From an uncultured SAR86 cluster bacterium (GTDB taxonomy: Bacteria; Pseudomonadota; Gammaproteobacteria; Magnimaribacterales; AG-339-G14): a DNA stretch of 64,000 nucleotides. The translations under genes were made by a program, and so were the position numbers. Of the stretch, positions 18,846 to 27,985 are shown one piece after another. How positions within the stretch are numbered: position 1 is the stretch's first letter; every line of letters starts with the position of its first letter. The stretch lies in assembly GCA_902570035.1 (NCBI GenBank), contig CACFWO010000001.1:62001-126000 (forward strand). The letters are read 5' to 3'. The notes under the pieces were generated by a model. It saw only the letters and a list, made by a program, of their open reading frames with translations. It was not told the DNA's origin and did not search any database.

Positions 18846-19649
18846 TCACCTTAAAAAATAAGAGTAAATGAATTTTATGAATTTTGGAGGCATAAATAAT
18901 ATAAAAGATCGTATCATCAAAATTAATACTGACTTCGAATAATTTGTGAGTTTATTTTCTAATAATAACTTTTGTATTTTAAGTTCCGATTTGACAGAAT
19001 TAAATCCTCTCCTCCTCAAGTACATATCTTCTCCGGCAGACACATTTACAAGAACTTTATTTATATTTTTAACTTTTAATTTTTTGCCTAAAAGCTTTAT
19101 CCATAAAGCGTAGTCCTCTTTTAAATCTACTATTGGATATCCTCCGGCCTCTTTTACTAATTTTGTTTTAAAGCAGATTGACATATGATTGAACGGGTTC
19201 CTATAAGAAATGTAATTTTTTATCTTATTTTTTGTTGTAGGAACTTTTTTAATTCTCTTACGAAGGTTATCGTCAAATTCCTCTACATAGGAGCCAAATA
19301 GGTCAAAGTTTAGGTTCATTAGACTTGAGAGGGTTTCAAATCTGCATGGTAGGTTGATATCATCTGCATCTGCTCTCACTACATAATCAGTATTTATTTT
19401 ACTCAAACCATGATTTAAAGCTTTAGCAAGCCCAACGTTTTTATTTATAGGTAACGATTCAAATTTATATTTTTCTTGTAAATTTTTTACCATCAGTCTT
19501 AAATTTTCATTTAAAGGACCATCTAGAACAACAAGTACTCTGTCAGGGAGCAAACTATTCAGATAAATGCTATTGATTGCTTCTTCAAATAATTTTGGAT
19601 CCGCCTTATCGTAAATACTCATCAAGACGGTAAAAGTTTTCCTATTTAT
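18846..19649 (-). CDS. Family 2 glycosyltransferase with probable ATA start
   Basis: GT-A fold enzyme that transfers a sugar from a nucleotide donor during polysaccharide synthesis. A start at the TTG (19625) or the ATG (19622) would cut the first beta strand. The conserved strand FTVLMSIYDK is encoded further upstream, and between it and an in-frame TAG (19659) the only start-like codon is ATA at 19649. It has AGGAG 6 nt before it, the same layout as infC in this window. This gives 267 residues. The donor-binding DxD-like motif is VVRADADDINLP; LKEDYALWIKLL is the typical ED motif region. A hydrophobic C-terminus (about 238-262) may touch the membrane. Confidence 0.87.
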   Translation of the reverse strand: MNRKTFTVLMSIYDKADPKLFEEAINSIYLNSLLPDRVLVVLDGPLNENLRLMVKNLQEKYKFESLPINKNVGLAKALNHGLSKINTDYVVRADADDINLPCRFETLSSLMNLNFDLFGSYVEEFDDNLRKRIKKVPTTKNKIKNYISYRNPFNHMSICFKTKLVKEAGGYPIVDLKEDYALWIKLLGKKLKVKNINKVLVNVSAGEDMYLRRRGFNSVKSELKIQKLLLENKLTNYSKSVLILMIRSFILFMPPKFIKFIYSYFLR

Positions 19650-19655
19650 TTTAAA

Positions 19656-19660
19656 CTCCT
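19656..19660 (-). promoter_or_regulatory. Ribosome binding site before the ATA start of the glycosyltransferase
   Basis: AGGAG on the minus strand, overlapping the TAG stop of the methyltransferase and 6 nt before ATA at 19649. It supports initiation there rather than at TTG 19625, which has no such site. Confidence 0.5.
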
Positions 19661-20363
19661 ATTTTGAGAAATAGCCGTATATAACCCAAGGTTTAATAAA
19701 ATTTCTTCTAGTTAAATATTTATCAAGTTTATATAAAAAATTTTCACTTACTTTAATTAATGCCATTGGCGCAGTTAGAGCAATAGAAGAGCCACAATAG
19801 CTCAACTTATGCGATGGGAACTCTCTCTTTAATCTATCCAAAAAAAGTTTTGAAAGAGGAGCCTCATCATCAGTTCTTAAATTAGGTGTTAAAAAACGGA
19901 AGAGTCTCAAAAGTATTGGCCCTGGAAGAGGTTCCCAAATATAAAACTTTCCATCTTTAGCTAGAATGCTTTCTATTTTTTTTATAACTCTATCTAAATC
20001 TAAATGATGAAGAACTCCAGACATTATGACGCTATCAAACTTACTACCTTCTGGAATATCAAAAAAATCTAAATGCTCAAGTTTTATTTTGGATAAGTTT
20101 GGAGAGTCAGTTTTTTTTTGTAGTAATTTTATTGCCTCGCTAGAAAGATCAATACCTGTGTAAGATTCTGATTCTTCGTAAACTCTAAACAAAATATCAC
20201 CTTTCCAAACACCTACCTCAAGGGTTTTTCCTAAATCTTTAAGAGAGTTAATCCATTCATTTCTTGCATATTCAATTGGTTTGTATGCAAAGCCTACCCT
20301 CTCTGTATTTTTGTCTCCTTCTGTCAAAATTCTTTCATTATGAAAGTTCTCTTCATTGCTCAT
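19659..20363 (-). CDS. Class I SAM-dependent methyltransferase
   Basis: 234 residues. The SAM-binding strand is LEVGVWKGDI (about 48-57), followed by YTGIDLSSEAI and the motif II region FDSVIMSGVLHHLD. This is the small-molecule methyltransferase pattern seen in polysaccharide clusters. It overlaps the upstream gene by 11 nt and shares the reading frame of the next glycosyltransferase, separated only by a TAG. The likely role is methylation of a sugar or lipid-linked sugar; the acceptor is unknown. Confidence 0.88.
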   Translation of the reverse strand: MSNEENFHNERILTEGDKNTERVGFAYKPIEYARNEWINSLKDLGKTLEVGVWKGDILFRVYEESESYTGIDLSSEAIKLLQKKTDSPNLSKIKLEHLDFFDIPEGSKFDSVIMSGVLHHLDLDRVIKKIESILAKDGKFYIWEPLPGPILLRLFRFLTPNLRTDDEAPLSKLFLDRLKREFPSHKLSYCGSSIALTAPMALIKVSENFLYKLDKYLTRRNFIKPWVIYGYFSK

Positions 20364-21054
20364 TAATTAACTCTCTTAATAGATAAAAAAATGGATCTAT
20401 TCTACCTAAAACTTTTATGAAGAGGTCAAAATCAAATAAATTTAAAAACCTAATTATCCTCTCAGTTAAATCATAAATATTTTTTTCGGTATAAATTTCA
20501 AATGGAATATTATTGATATTCAAGAACTCTTCTAAAGTAATAAATTTTCCAATGAAGGGATTGTATTCAAAATTAGAATTTATCTTATTTAGTTCATGAT
20601 TAATTTGGTTAATAGAAGTTATGAAAATTTTTTTATTTAATAGGGTTTTGCTAATTTTTTTTGTTTTTAGAATCTTTATTTTTTTTAAAATGGCTTGCCA
20701 TGCCCCTACTTCATATACAATACCTAAAACAATGTACTTTGACTTTATTCCATTTTTTTTACAGAAATTTTGATGCATTCGGTATGCTATTTTTTTTGAA
20801 AAAACATAAGGTCTCAAGCTAATTTTTTTTCTCCATTTTATTAATTTGAAGTCAAACCTAAATTCAGAGTAACTTCTTACGTAGAATAGTTGTTTAATTT
20901 TATTATCGATGTCATAAGCACTTTGATGAGATTCAAATATGCCTTTTCTAGAAAATGAATAGGCAAAATTAACTGTAATTTCATCAGAAGAAATAGTTTC
21001 AAGATTTGAATTTAAAGCCATTACAATGTTTGATGTATCTGGAAATAAATTCAT
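20353..21054 (-). CDS. SDR-like protein lacking a visible cofactor-binding N-terminus
   Basis: 233 residues with low similarity to anything I recognise. The middle part resembles an extended SDR: FYVRSYSEFRF may be the catalytic-Ser strand, RPYVFSKKIAY contains a YxxxK pair (Y83, K87), and YIVLGIVYEVGAW follows where the substrate strand should be. The N-terminal GxxGxxG Rossmann motif is missing, so it is either a degraded SDR or a partner subunit. It overlaps the FAD oxidoreductase gene upstream by 4 nt (ATGA). That pairing recalls flavoprotein/SDR epimerase couples such as DprE1/DprE2. Confidence 0.7.
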   Translation of the reverse strand: MNLFPDTSNIVMALNSNLETISSDEITVNFAYSFSRKGIFESHQSAYDIDNKIKQLFYVRSYSEFRFDFKLIKWRKKISLRPYVFSKKIAYRMHQNFCKKNGIKSKYIVLGIVYEVGAWQAILKKIKILKTKKISKTLLNKKIFITSINQINHELNKINSNFEYNPFIGKFITLEEFLNINNIPFEIYTEKNIYDLTERIIRFLNLFDFDLFIKVLGRIDPFFYLLRELINEQ

Positions 21055-22379
21055 AGAAGCTCCTCTCTCGCAAATGAAATTGCTTGAGAAACAATTGCCA
21101 GGGTATTGTTTGACAAAATTGGTTTGGAAAAAGTCGAAGATCCTATAATGTAGACATTACTATTATCTATAAATTTGATACTTTCCTCGTCTTTACCGAC
21201 AAATTTTACAAGGTTAGAAGTGATATGTGCCGAACCTCCTGTAACCTTTTTAATATCTTCAGAATCAAATGGTTCAAATTCGGCATTTAACAAATTTTTG
21301 GCAAAATTTATTTTTCTTGATACTTCTTTATCTGTTACATGCCAATTTAAATGTAAGTTTTCTTTCTTATCGAGATAAATTAATCTATCGGGCTCTCTAT
21401 CTTGAGTACTTAAACAAAAAACCTGATTATATGAGCCTAAGCCTTTCACTCCAACTTTTAAAGCTAATAATGAAATTAGGATATTAGGATTTAAAAATAT
21501 GTTCTTAATATCCTTATAAGAAAGACCATTAGATCTAAACGAAACAATAGAATTCCTTATTTTTTCTTCCCTCAAAGAGATCTTATTGAATAGACTCTTC
21601 CTAAAAAAAATCGAAAATCTTTCATCTCTTGTTGGGTTGGGTAAAGAATCGATTGAATATTTGAAATGACCCTTTGAATTATTCTTTGCTTTAAGATGAG
21701 ATTTAAAAAAGTGTTCTTCAGTCTTTTTTGAGGAAAGTTTTGAAATCCCTATGGGAGAAATTGCGTGATCAGTGAAACTCACTCCATTTTCCTCACCATA
21801 AAGCCCAAGGGACCTAAGTATTATTTCTGTTGAGCCTAAAGCTCCAGCGGCAATGATTAACTTCTTACAAAAAATAGTTTCTTTGTCATAACTGGTCAGT
21901 TTAATTAAGCCGTTTTCTAATTTTGAGAAAGTTTTTACATAAAAATCTTTTAATGCTATGTCTTGAAAATCTTTTTTTCCTAACCTGGAAGTAATATAAG
22001 GAGTAAAGTAAGGGCGCACAGAGTAATTATCTTCATACTCTGACTCTAAAGATTTTTTACTTATTTTAAAAAAGTCGCTTGCAAAATTTTTACCTCTAAC
22101 CACGTGAGGGTTAGCTTTCTTAAAATATGACTCTTCATATCTATCTAATGAACCAAGAACACCATGCCAGATCTTAGAGGAGCCACCTAAAATAGAGTGA
22201 TTTATTGCGGGGCTTAAGTAATTTTCTGGAGGTTGAAATGAATATTGATTTATTTTACTTCTGCTTAAATTATCTACAACAAGGGTTGATTTAAGAATTT
22301 TTTTTGGAAGATTATCAACTATAGACTTAGCAGCCCATCCTGAACCAATTATTACCAGTTCTTTTTGAAAATTAGTCAT
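21051..22379 (-). CDS. GMC-type FAD oxidoreductase
   Basis: 442 residues from the ATG at 22379, where it overlaps the upstream gene by 8 nt (ATGACTAA); an upstream in-frame start at 22442 would overlap it by 71 nt. The FAD-binding motif is VIIGSGWAAK, ILGGSSKIWHG is the second flavin contact, and the C-terminal GMC signature is GGSAH followed by IIGSSTFSKPILSNNTLA. It oxidises an alcohol group, probably on a sugar in the island. Its immediate partner at 20353 is SDR-like, so a two-step oxidation/reduction epimerisation is possible. Confidence 0.85.
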   Translation of the reverse strand: MTNFQKELVIIGSGWAAKSIVDNLPKKILKSTLVVDNLSRSKINQYSFQPPENYLSPAINHSILGGSSKIWHGVLGSLDRYEESYFKKANPHVVRGKNFASDFFKISKKSLESEYEDNYSVRPYFTPYITSRLGKKDFQDIALKDFYVKTFSKLENGLIKLTSYDKETIFCKKLIIAAGALGSTEIILRSLGLYGEENGVSFTDHAISPIGISKLSSKKTEEHFFKSHLKAKNNSKGHFKYSIDSLPNPTRDERFSIFFRKSLFNKISLREEKIRNSIVSFRSNGLSYKDIKNIFLNPNILISLLALKVGVKGLGSYNQVFCLSTQDREPDRLIYLDKKENLHLNWHVTDKEVSRKINFAKNLLNAEFEPFDSEDIKKVTGGSAHITSNLVKFVGKDEESIKFIDNSNVYIIGSSTFSKPILSNNTLAIVSQAISFAREELL

Positions 22380-23487
22380 TAAGTATGAATTCATACATTT
22401 GGTTAAGATTTTTTTCCCAAACATTTTGCAGAGCCAAATCAATTTGGTCTCTTTTTTTCAGCTTATGTTCTGTTAATATATCTTGAAGCTGTAAAAAAAT
22501 ATTTTCTTTTTCGATTTCATATGAGAATTCTCCCCACTTTGGTAAATGAGACATATGACTATTTGATAGAATTGGCATGCCAGTAGCACAACATTCATAA
22601 TACTTATTTGGAATTAAAGTTTCATTGAATGACTCTTTTGAATAGGGAAGCAAAACAAATTGATAATTTTTAATTTGATTAGTAATCTCATCAGGAGAAA
22701 CCTGCCCAAAAAAATCTATGTTTTCAATTTTTAAAAGGTGATTTGCTTCTTCATGAATCATGCCAAAAATATGAATTCTAACTCTCTTATCATTTGATAG
22801 AATTTTGAAGATTTCAATATCACTGTTATGTCTTAAATTCCCAAAAAAGAGAACATTATATAAATCTCCTTGGTAATTATCGTTAGTAGATTTATTGATC
22901 CAGTTAGGTGAAACTCCTGGCTGCATTAAATGTAAGTTTATGATTTCTTTTTCTTTATTCAGGAACTCAAACATCAGAGCAGAGTCTGTGACCACTTTAT
23001 CGGAATACTCAAGAAATTTATTACAGTCTCTCTGATGAATATTTTGGTTCCATGGTAATTTCCACCAATTATGAATCACATCAAAAACAATTATTCTCTC
23101 CTTATTATTTATCTCAAAATTATTGCCAATTACGAAAGTATTATCCACGAAGCTATAAATTAAAGATTCTTTTTGTAATTTTCTCCAAAAAAAATACCAA
23201 TGAAGAAAGTTCCATAACCTGAAAAAAATATTTGTATTAGGTAAAAAAAAAGACTTTTTTATTCTCAACAATTTATTTTTTTTTATATTTTTTTTAATAG
23301 TATTGTCACTATTTAATTGTCTTAGAAATCTTCTAAGCAACTCTTTCAAGTCAGGGAATCTAGAAATAACTCTTTCTACAAAAATTACTTGATGACCTTT
23401 GCGAAGAAAAAAATTTGTAACCTCATGGTGTCTCTGCCATAGAAAATCCCATTTAATTTCAGAAAATATAATTACTTTTTTTTTCAT
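22372..23487 (-). CDS. Glycosyltransferase, GT-B fold (TuaH-like)
   Basis: 371 residues. The N-terminus reads IFSEIKWDFLWQRHHEV, the pattern of TuaH-like glycosyltransferases (DWxWQRxH). The C-terminal half has the GT-B donor region, with LFFGNLRHNSDI, LLPYSKESFNETLIPNKYYEC and CATGMPILSN. It acts in assembly of the surface polysaccharide; donor and linkage are unknown. Overlaps: 4 nt with the polymerase-like gene upstream and 8 nt with the FAD oxidoreductase downstream. Confidence 0.87.
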   Translation of the reverse strand: MKKKVIIFSEIKWDFLWQRHHEVTNFFLRKGHQVIFVERVISRFPDLKELLRRFLRQLNSDNTIKKNIKKNKLLRIKKSFFLPNTNIFFRLWNFLHWYFFWRKLQKESLIYSFVDNTFVIGNNFEINNKERIIVFDVIHNWWKLPWNQNIHQRDCNKFLEYSDKVVTDSALMFEFLNKEKEIINLHLMQPGVSPNWINKSTNDNYQGDLYNVLFFGNLRHNSDIEIFKILSNDKRVRIHIFGMIHEEANHLLKIENIDFFGQVSPDEITNQIKNYQFVLLPYSKESFNETLIPNKYYECCATGMPILSNSHMSHLPKWGEFSYEIEKENIFLQLQDILTEHKLKKRDQIDLALQNVWEKNLNQMYEFILND

Positions 23488-24635
23488 GCCTTTCTTAAGG
23501 ATTTATATTTACTCTCATCAGCATTAGCCAGAACAAGAAGAACGTAACCAGTGAATAATGTTGGCCAAAAAATGGGGGCTCCTGCCAGACCACAAATCAA
23601 AAAAAATAGAATTGGGAAAAACATTTTTTTTTCAGCTAAGAAAATTTGAAAGAGATAAAGTATAAAAAAAAGGACTCCAAAAAGACCATAATATAAGAAA
23701 GATTTTAATATTGGTGCATGGGCAGACCAACCATTTACGCCTAAAAGCGTTACGATATACTCAAAAGATGATCCAAATCCAAAAAGCAAATCATATGGTT
23801 CTGCGTTCATTACTATATTGTATGTTGAAGAAAAGAAATCTATTTTGCTAAGTAAGCTTCCATCAGTAACTAAATTTAAAGGATCGTATAAAAAATAAAT
23901 ATATATAGGCGTAAGAAACGACAAAAGAATTAATGTAGTCCTAATAGGATTTCTTATACTTAAATACCTCAGGAACAAAACTACCAAAGTAGAGATTATC
24001 GCCGCTCTTGCCATTGTAGTAATAAGAATTAAAAACAAAATAATCATAAATAATCTTCTTTTTGCAAAGTTTAAGTATGTTGAAGCAATGATTAAATATC
24101 CAAGTAGCATACCTGTTACGTTAGTAGTTGAAAAAAAACCAACTTTTTTAGCGTCTGTTCTACACCAGTAATTCAGGAAACAATCTGGTTCAAGAAAGTA
24201 TCTATAAAACAGATCCAAAGAAAATATCAAAGTTATTGTTAAGAAAAAATAATATAAAAAATTACTCGGATCATTTATTTTCAGTTTACTGAAATGAATA
24301 ATTATAAAAGTCTGAAAAATGAATAGGAATGGAGTATAGGATTCAACATTAGCTTTTTGAAAATTTATTGCAAATGAATCAATATTTTTTAAAGTAGAAA
24401 ATATGAATATATTTGTCCAAAAAATTCCATAAATTAAAAGGAACATTTCATTTTTTGTAACAGAAAGCTTGTTATATTTTTGGGTCGCTAATAAATGATA
24501 TAAGGGCAAAAAAGCCCATACGGATAATATAAATAATCTAATCAGCGGATTTGATGCGTTAAAAAAGATACTTGATAATAAAACTAACATCAAAACTGAT
24601 GTATTTTGCCTCTTTGTTGGGCTATTTAAAGACAT
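23484..24635 (-). CDS. O-antigen polymerase/ligase-like membrane protein (Wzy-like)
   Basis: 383 residues, with about ten hydrophobic segments and one large periplasmic loop (DLLFGFGSSFEYIVTLLGVNGWSAHAPILKS) before the last helices. This is the O-antigen polymerase/ligase topology. The adjacent Wzz-like gene makes polymerase more likely than ligase. It uses a lipid-linked repeat unit flipped to the periplasm. Sequence conservation in this family is very low, so the call rests on topology and context. Confidence 0.8.
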   Translation of the reverse strand: MSLNSPTKRQNTSVLMLVLLSSIFFNASNPLIRLFILSVWAFLPLYHLLATQKYNKLSVTKNEMFLLIYGIFWTNIFIFSTLKNIDSFAINFQKANVESYTPFLFIFQTFIIIHFSKLKINDPSNFLYYFFLTITLIFSLDLFYRYFLEPDCFLNYWCRTDAKKVGFFSTTNVTGMLLGYLIIASTYLNFAKRRLFMIILFLILITTMARAAIISTLVVLFLRYLSIRNPIRTTLILLSFLTPIYIYFLYDPLNLVTDGSLLSKIDFFSSTYNIVMNAEPYDLLFGFGSSFEYIVTLLGVNGWSAHAPILKSFLYYGLFGVLFFILYLFQIFLAEKKMFFPILFFLICGLAGAPIFWPTLFTGYVLLVLANADESKYKSLRKA

Positions 24636-25555
24636 TATTTTGTGATTATAAATTTAAAAATTTTTGGTTGATGATTTTCTGGTCTTAAAACAGCCAAAGA
24701 AAAAATAAAAAAAATAGAAAAGAAAATACCTAGAAACAGACTTAGAATTGCAATCAGAATTCGATTTGGTGAATAAATATTTATAGGAGTAAAGGGAGAA
24801 TCAATTACTTCAAAAGAATAATAATCAGAAGAATTTATTAGGGCGAGATCTTCATATTTCTTTCCAATTAAGGATGTTAATGAATTTCTTATTTCAGCGA
24901 AAGAACTTTTGGAGAATTCTTCCTGTAAGAAAGTGATACTTGTGAGCAGCTCTTTTCTATCTCTCTTTCTTTGGTATTCATCAACCTTACTTAAAACAAG
25001 ATTCATCCAATTTTCTGCAACATAAGGAGATATATGCTTTATAGATACTTCTAAAGTATTGTCTTCATCTTCTTCAAAAAAGAGATGATTTTTGAGAAAG
25101 TTTTTATGTGAGTCCAAAAATGAAGGTTTCTCATAAAGCCATTCATTTTTTTTTGAATCATAAATAGATTCTTTGAAACTAAGGATTCTTTTTGAAGAAT
25201 TATAACTTTCTACAGCTTCTAATTGTTCAAGAAAATATGGTTCATTATAAATTTCATTGAAAAAATCTCTGGATACAATGATTTGTTTAAAATTATTATT
25301 ATCACTTCCAGGATTTAAAAAACCACCTAGAAGTCCAGATGACTGCGGTAAGGAGATGCTTGAATTATTAGTTAAAACCTTTAACTTTATGAGACTTGAA
25401 CTTAGGTAAGTATTTTGAATGAAAAGAGAAACTGAGGACCCTAATAGAAAAGTAAAAAGAGAAAAAAGTAAAATAAATTTTGTATTTTTTAAAATTATTT
25501 TAATTAATAAATAGAAATTAACAGAATTATCTTCCTCAATAAAATTATCGTTCAT
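24635..25555 (-). CDS. Wzz-type chain-length determinant
   Basis: 306 residues. A first membrane segment lies at about 29-51 and a second at about 269-292, with a periplasmic coiled domain between them. SPFTPINIYSPNR before the second segment is the Pro-rich Wzz motif. The protein lacks the cytoplasmic tyrosine kinase domain of the Wzc type. It sets polysaccharide modal length together with the Wzy-like protein, whose start overlaps its stop by one base. Confidence 0.88.
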   Translation of the reverse strand: MNDNFIEEDNSVNFYLLIKIILKNTKFILLFSLFTFLLGSSVSLFIQNTYLSSSLIKLKVLTNNSSISLPQSSGLLGGFLNPGSDNNNFKQIIVSRDFFNEIYNEPYFLEQLEAVESYNSSKRILSFKESIYDSKKNEWLYEKPSFLDSHKNFLKNHLFFEEDEDNTLEVSIKHISPYVAENWMNLVLSKVDEYQRKRDRKELLTSITFLQEEFSKSSFAEIRNSLTSLIGKKYEDLALINSSDYYSFEVIDSPFTPINIYSPNRILIAILSLFLGIFFSIFFIFSLAVLRPENHQPKIFKFIITK

Positions 25556-25578
25556 AAATTAGTTCAAAGTTAAGGTTT

Positions 25579-26403
25579 TTAAAAAAAGGATTCTATATTC
25601 TTTCTTGGGAAAAAGTTAAATTTTCCCCCTCTAGTAACATTATAAACTTTAATATGTTTATATCGACAAGATAATAATTCTGCTGAGTGTTTAAAGGCTT
25701 TCTCTTGTTGATTTAGTTTTGGCTTGTTCCACTTTTCTCCTTTTTTTCTGTACCCTTTTATAAAATGATTTTGCGTTTTATCACCTAATAAATATTCTTG
25801 ATTAAGATTCTCTTCTGTCTTAAATTCAAAATCCATACCAATGAATAGAATTTCTTCGTAACCTAAAAACACTGCTAATTGTAAAGCGCTGTATGTTACA
25901 GAATAACCACAAAAAATTTTTTTTGATGGGTTTAAAGAAAAAAATTGTTTATTGTTTTTTGGAGTTACATAATTAAAGTAGTAAACATTAGACTTTTTTA
26001 TTCTTTTAAGTTGTCTGTACCAAGCAATTAGACTCACTATTTTTGGATTTTGTGATGTAAATCTTGAAATCTCTTCCAAATTTTGAGAAAGCACTAAATA
26101 GTCTTCGCAGAGATAAAAATCAGGTCGCCAAGAAGTTTCTTGAAAAGCTAGATAGATTTTATTAAAAGCAAAGAAGTCCGCATTCTGAATTTTTTCTAAG
26201 TCTTCAAGTCTTAATGAAGGTCCATTTCCAACAATTACCGCTCTTTTATTATTTTTTTCTTTTTTTAAGATGTTGAGTGCGTTTTTTAGCTTTTCAAATT
26301 CTCCTATATTGAAAATATACAGAATTATGTTTAGTTGTATCAAAAGAAATCTGAATAGTTCAATTGGATTGGAGATAATTTGTAACAATTTTTTCAAATA
26401 CAT
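25579..26403 (-). CDS. Sialyltransferase/MptE-like (DUF115-GT42 fold) putative glycosyltransferase
   Basis: 274 residues. An amphipathic/hydrophobic start (12-33) is followed by IVGNGPSL (57-64), FFAFNKIYL (77-85), SVTYSALQLAVFLGYEEILFIGMDFEF (two quoted parts: SVTYSALQL and GMDF at 189-192) and NHFIKGYRK (His213). The order GNGPSL ... G-(M/I)-DF ... HxI matches the MptE-like DUF115 family and the Campylobacter Cst sialyltransferases (GT42). In Cst-II the His of HYI is catalytic. Its place after a CMP-sugar synthetase and sugar-modifying genes suggests that it transfers the CMP-activated sugar made by them. That donor assignment is inference. Confidence 0.75.
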   Translation of the reverse strand: MYLKKLLQIISNPIELFRFLLIQLNIILYIFNIGEFEKLKNALNILKKEKNNKRAVIVGNGPSLRLEDLEKIQNADFFAFNKIYLAFQETSWRPDFYLCEDYLVLSQNLEEISRFTSQNPKIVSLIAWYRQLKRIKKSNVYYFNYVTPKNNKQFFSLNPSKKIFCGYSVTYSALQLAVFLGYEEILFIGMDFEFKTEENLNQEYLLGDKTQNHFIKGYRKKGEKWNKPKLNQQEKAFKHSAELLSCRYKHIKVYNVTRGGKFNFFPRKNIESFF

Positions 26404-26407
26404 CCGT

Positions 26408-27328
26408 TTAAATATATTTGAAAAGATTAGCTAAAGTATTTTGGTGAACAATCTCTGTTACAAAATCTAAATTGTTTGCATTATGTGAGCCTAAGATTAC
26501 ATTTTTGAAATTCATTAGTTTTGAACTTTTGCTCAAAGGCTCTTCCTCATATACATCAAGCGCCACAGAACTAATATATTTATCTTTTAAAGCTTGTATT
26601 AAATCTTTTTCACAAATTAATTTTCCTCGTGAAACATTTATTATCGAAGATCCTTTTTTCATAAATGAAATAGTATTTTTATTGATTATGTGATGATTAG
26701 ATTCATTCAAATCACAGGCTAAAATTAAATAGTCTGATTTTTTTAATAAATTTTTAAAAGTTAATCTTTTTGCATATTTAAAACTAGATTTTTTAATTAA
26801 TGGATCATTAAAAAATATATTTGCCTTCAAATTTTTACATCTGAATCCTATTTCCCTACCTATTGATCCAAAACCCAATATGCCAATATTTTTATTTACC
26901 ACTCCGGAAGAAGCGGTTTTTGGCCATTGACCTGAACGAACTAGTCTATCTGTGAGAGTTATATTGCGACTTAAATTAAGAAGATAACCAACTGCAACTT
27001 CCGCAACTGCATCACTAAAGGCTCCAGGAGAGTTTAATACAGGAATTTTGAACTCTTTTGCTGCGCTTAAATCAATGGAATCTATTCCGCTACCCCATTT
27101 AGAAATTACCTTTAATTTAGGATAAAACTCTTTCAAAACTCTGTGAGTAATCAAATCATCGCCTGCCAACCAACCATCAATTTTGCCAGCATATGCCAAG
27201 GCTTCATCTTCTTTTAAATACTGATTTACTTTAGGAAAAACTGCTTTGAAACCCCTTTTTGAAATTTCCATGGAAAATCTCTTTTTTTCTTTAAGCATCA
27301 TCAAATTTGATACCAAAATTTTTTTCAT
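26408..27328 (-). CDS. D-isomer-specific 2-hydroxyacid dehydrogenase
   Basis: 306 residues. The NAD-binding motif is GILGFGSIGREIG. The catalytic trio is visible as Arg in INVSRGKLI, Glu in DVYEEEPL and His in GSHNANN, so it should interconvert a 2-keto and a 2-hydroxy acid. The N-terminal lid and substrate domain are complete. It overlaps the CMP-sugar synthetase gene by 4 nt, so it belongs to that module and may act on a sugar-derived 2-keto acid rather than on 3-phosphoglycerate; it is far shorter than SerA. Confidence 0.9.
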   Translation of the reverse strand: MKKILVSNLMMLKEKKRFSMEISKRGFKAVFPKVNQYLKEDEALAYAGKIDGWLAGDDLITHRVLKEFYPKLKVISKWGSGIDSIDLSAAKEFKIPVLNSPGAFSDAVAEVAVGYLLNLSRNITLTDRLVRSGQWPKTASSGVVNKNIGILGFGSIGREIGFRCKNLKANIFFNDPLIKKSSFKYAKRLTFKNLLKKSDYLILACDLNESNHHIINKNTISFMKKGSSIINVSRGKLICEKDLIQALKDKYISSVALDVYEEEPLSKSSKLMNFKNVILGSHNANNLDFVTEIVHQNTLANLFKYI

Positions 27329-27981
27329 ATTATTTTGATTAAAGCTTTTGCAATTTTTAAGTCCTGCTCATCCTTTATAACATGTCCTGATAAGCTAGAT
27401 ACTTCAAAGAATCCAATCTTCCCTTGATAGGTTGCACATTTATTTTGTTCTTTTGCTTTCAAAAATTTAGATCTCCTCCATCCAGTCAAACTCCAAGTTA
27501 TTCTCTGAGTGGGTAAAAGATCTTGAGAATTAGTTTTTTCTAAGAAAGAAAAATTTACTGGTTTATTCTTGTAGGCAACCTCTATTTTATCTTGTATGTA
27601 TGAAAGCAAAACATCATAGTCTGTTTTAAAAAAATGGTTAGAAAAATTTTTGACTTCTTTGGTTGTAAGCAATGGAGCAATTGAGTGAACTTGAATTAGA
27701 TTTGTGCATTCATTTTTTATCAAAAACTCCTCAACAAACTCTTCACTAGTTGCAGAGTTATCTCCAAGATTCTTCGGTCTAAGATGAAAATCGACTTTGT
27801 GTTTAATTGCATATTTCTTAAAGATTTCACTCTCAGAATTTACAAAGATCTTATCAAAGCATTCAGCTTGTTTACATTTAACAATTGCTCTTTCAATTAA
27901 TGTAGTTCCATTTATGATTCTTAGATTTTTTTTCTTTAATCTTTGACTGCCCAGTCTTGCAGGTATCATTGCAACATTCAT
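27325..27981 (-). CDS. CMP-sugar synthetase (NeuA/PseF-type cytidylyltransferase)
   Basis: 218 residues. The N-terminus AMIPARLGSQRLKKKNLR is the CMP-binding P-loop of acylneuraminate/3-deoxy-octulosonate cytidylyltransferases. RPKNLGDNSATSEEFV matches the next conserved block, and QVHSIAPLLTTKEV the catalytic one. It activates a 2-keto (ulosonic) sugar acid, or a related sugar, with CTP. It is less like KdsB than like the NeuA/PseF/LegF group. No NeuB-like or KdsA-like synthase is encoded in the window, so the sugar is unidentified. Confidence 0.85.
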   Translation of the reverse strand: MNVAMIPARLGSQRLKKKNLRIINGTTLIERAIVKCKQAECFDKIFVNSESEIFKKYAIKHKVDFHLRPKNLGDNSATSEEFVEEFLIKNECTNLIQVHSIAPLLTTKEVKNFSNHFFKTDYDVLLSYIQDKIEVAYKNKPVNFSFLEKTNSQDLLPTQRITWSLTGWRRSKFLKAKEQNKCATYQGKIGFFEVSSLSGHVIKDEQDLKIAKALIKII

Positions 27982-27985
27982 TTTT

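Noticed and set aside
22380-22442. Upstream start for the GMC oxidoreductase (extra 21 codons)
   Set aside because: It would overlap the glycosyltransferase by 71 nt, and the FAD motif lies right after the ATG at 22379.
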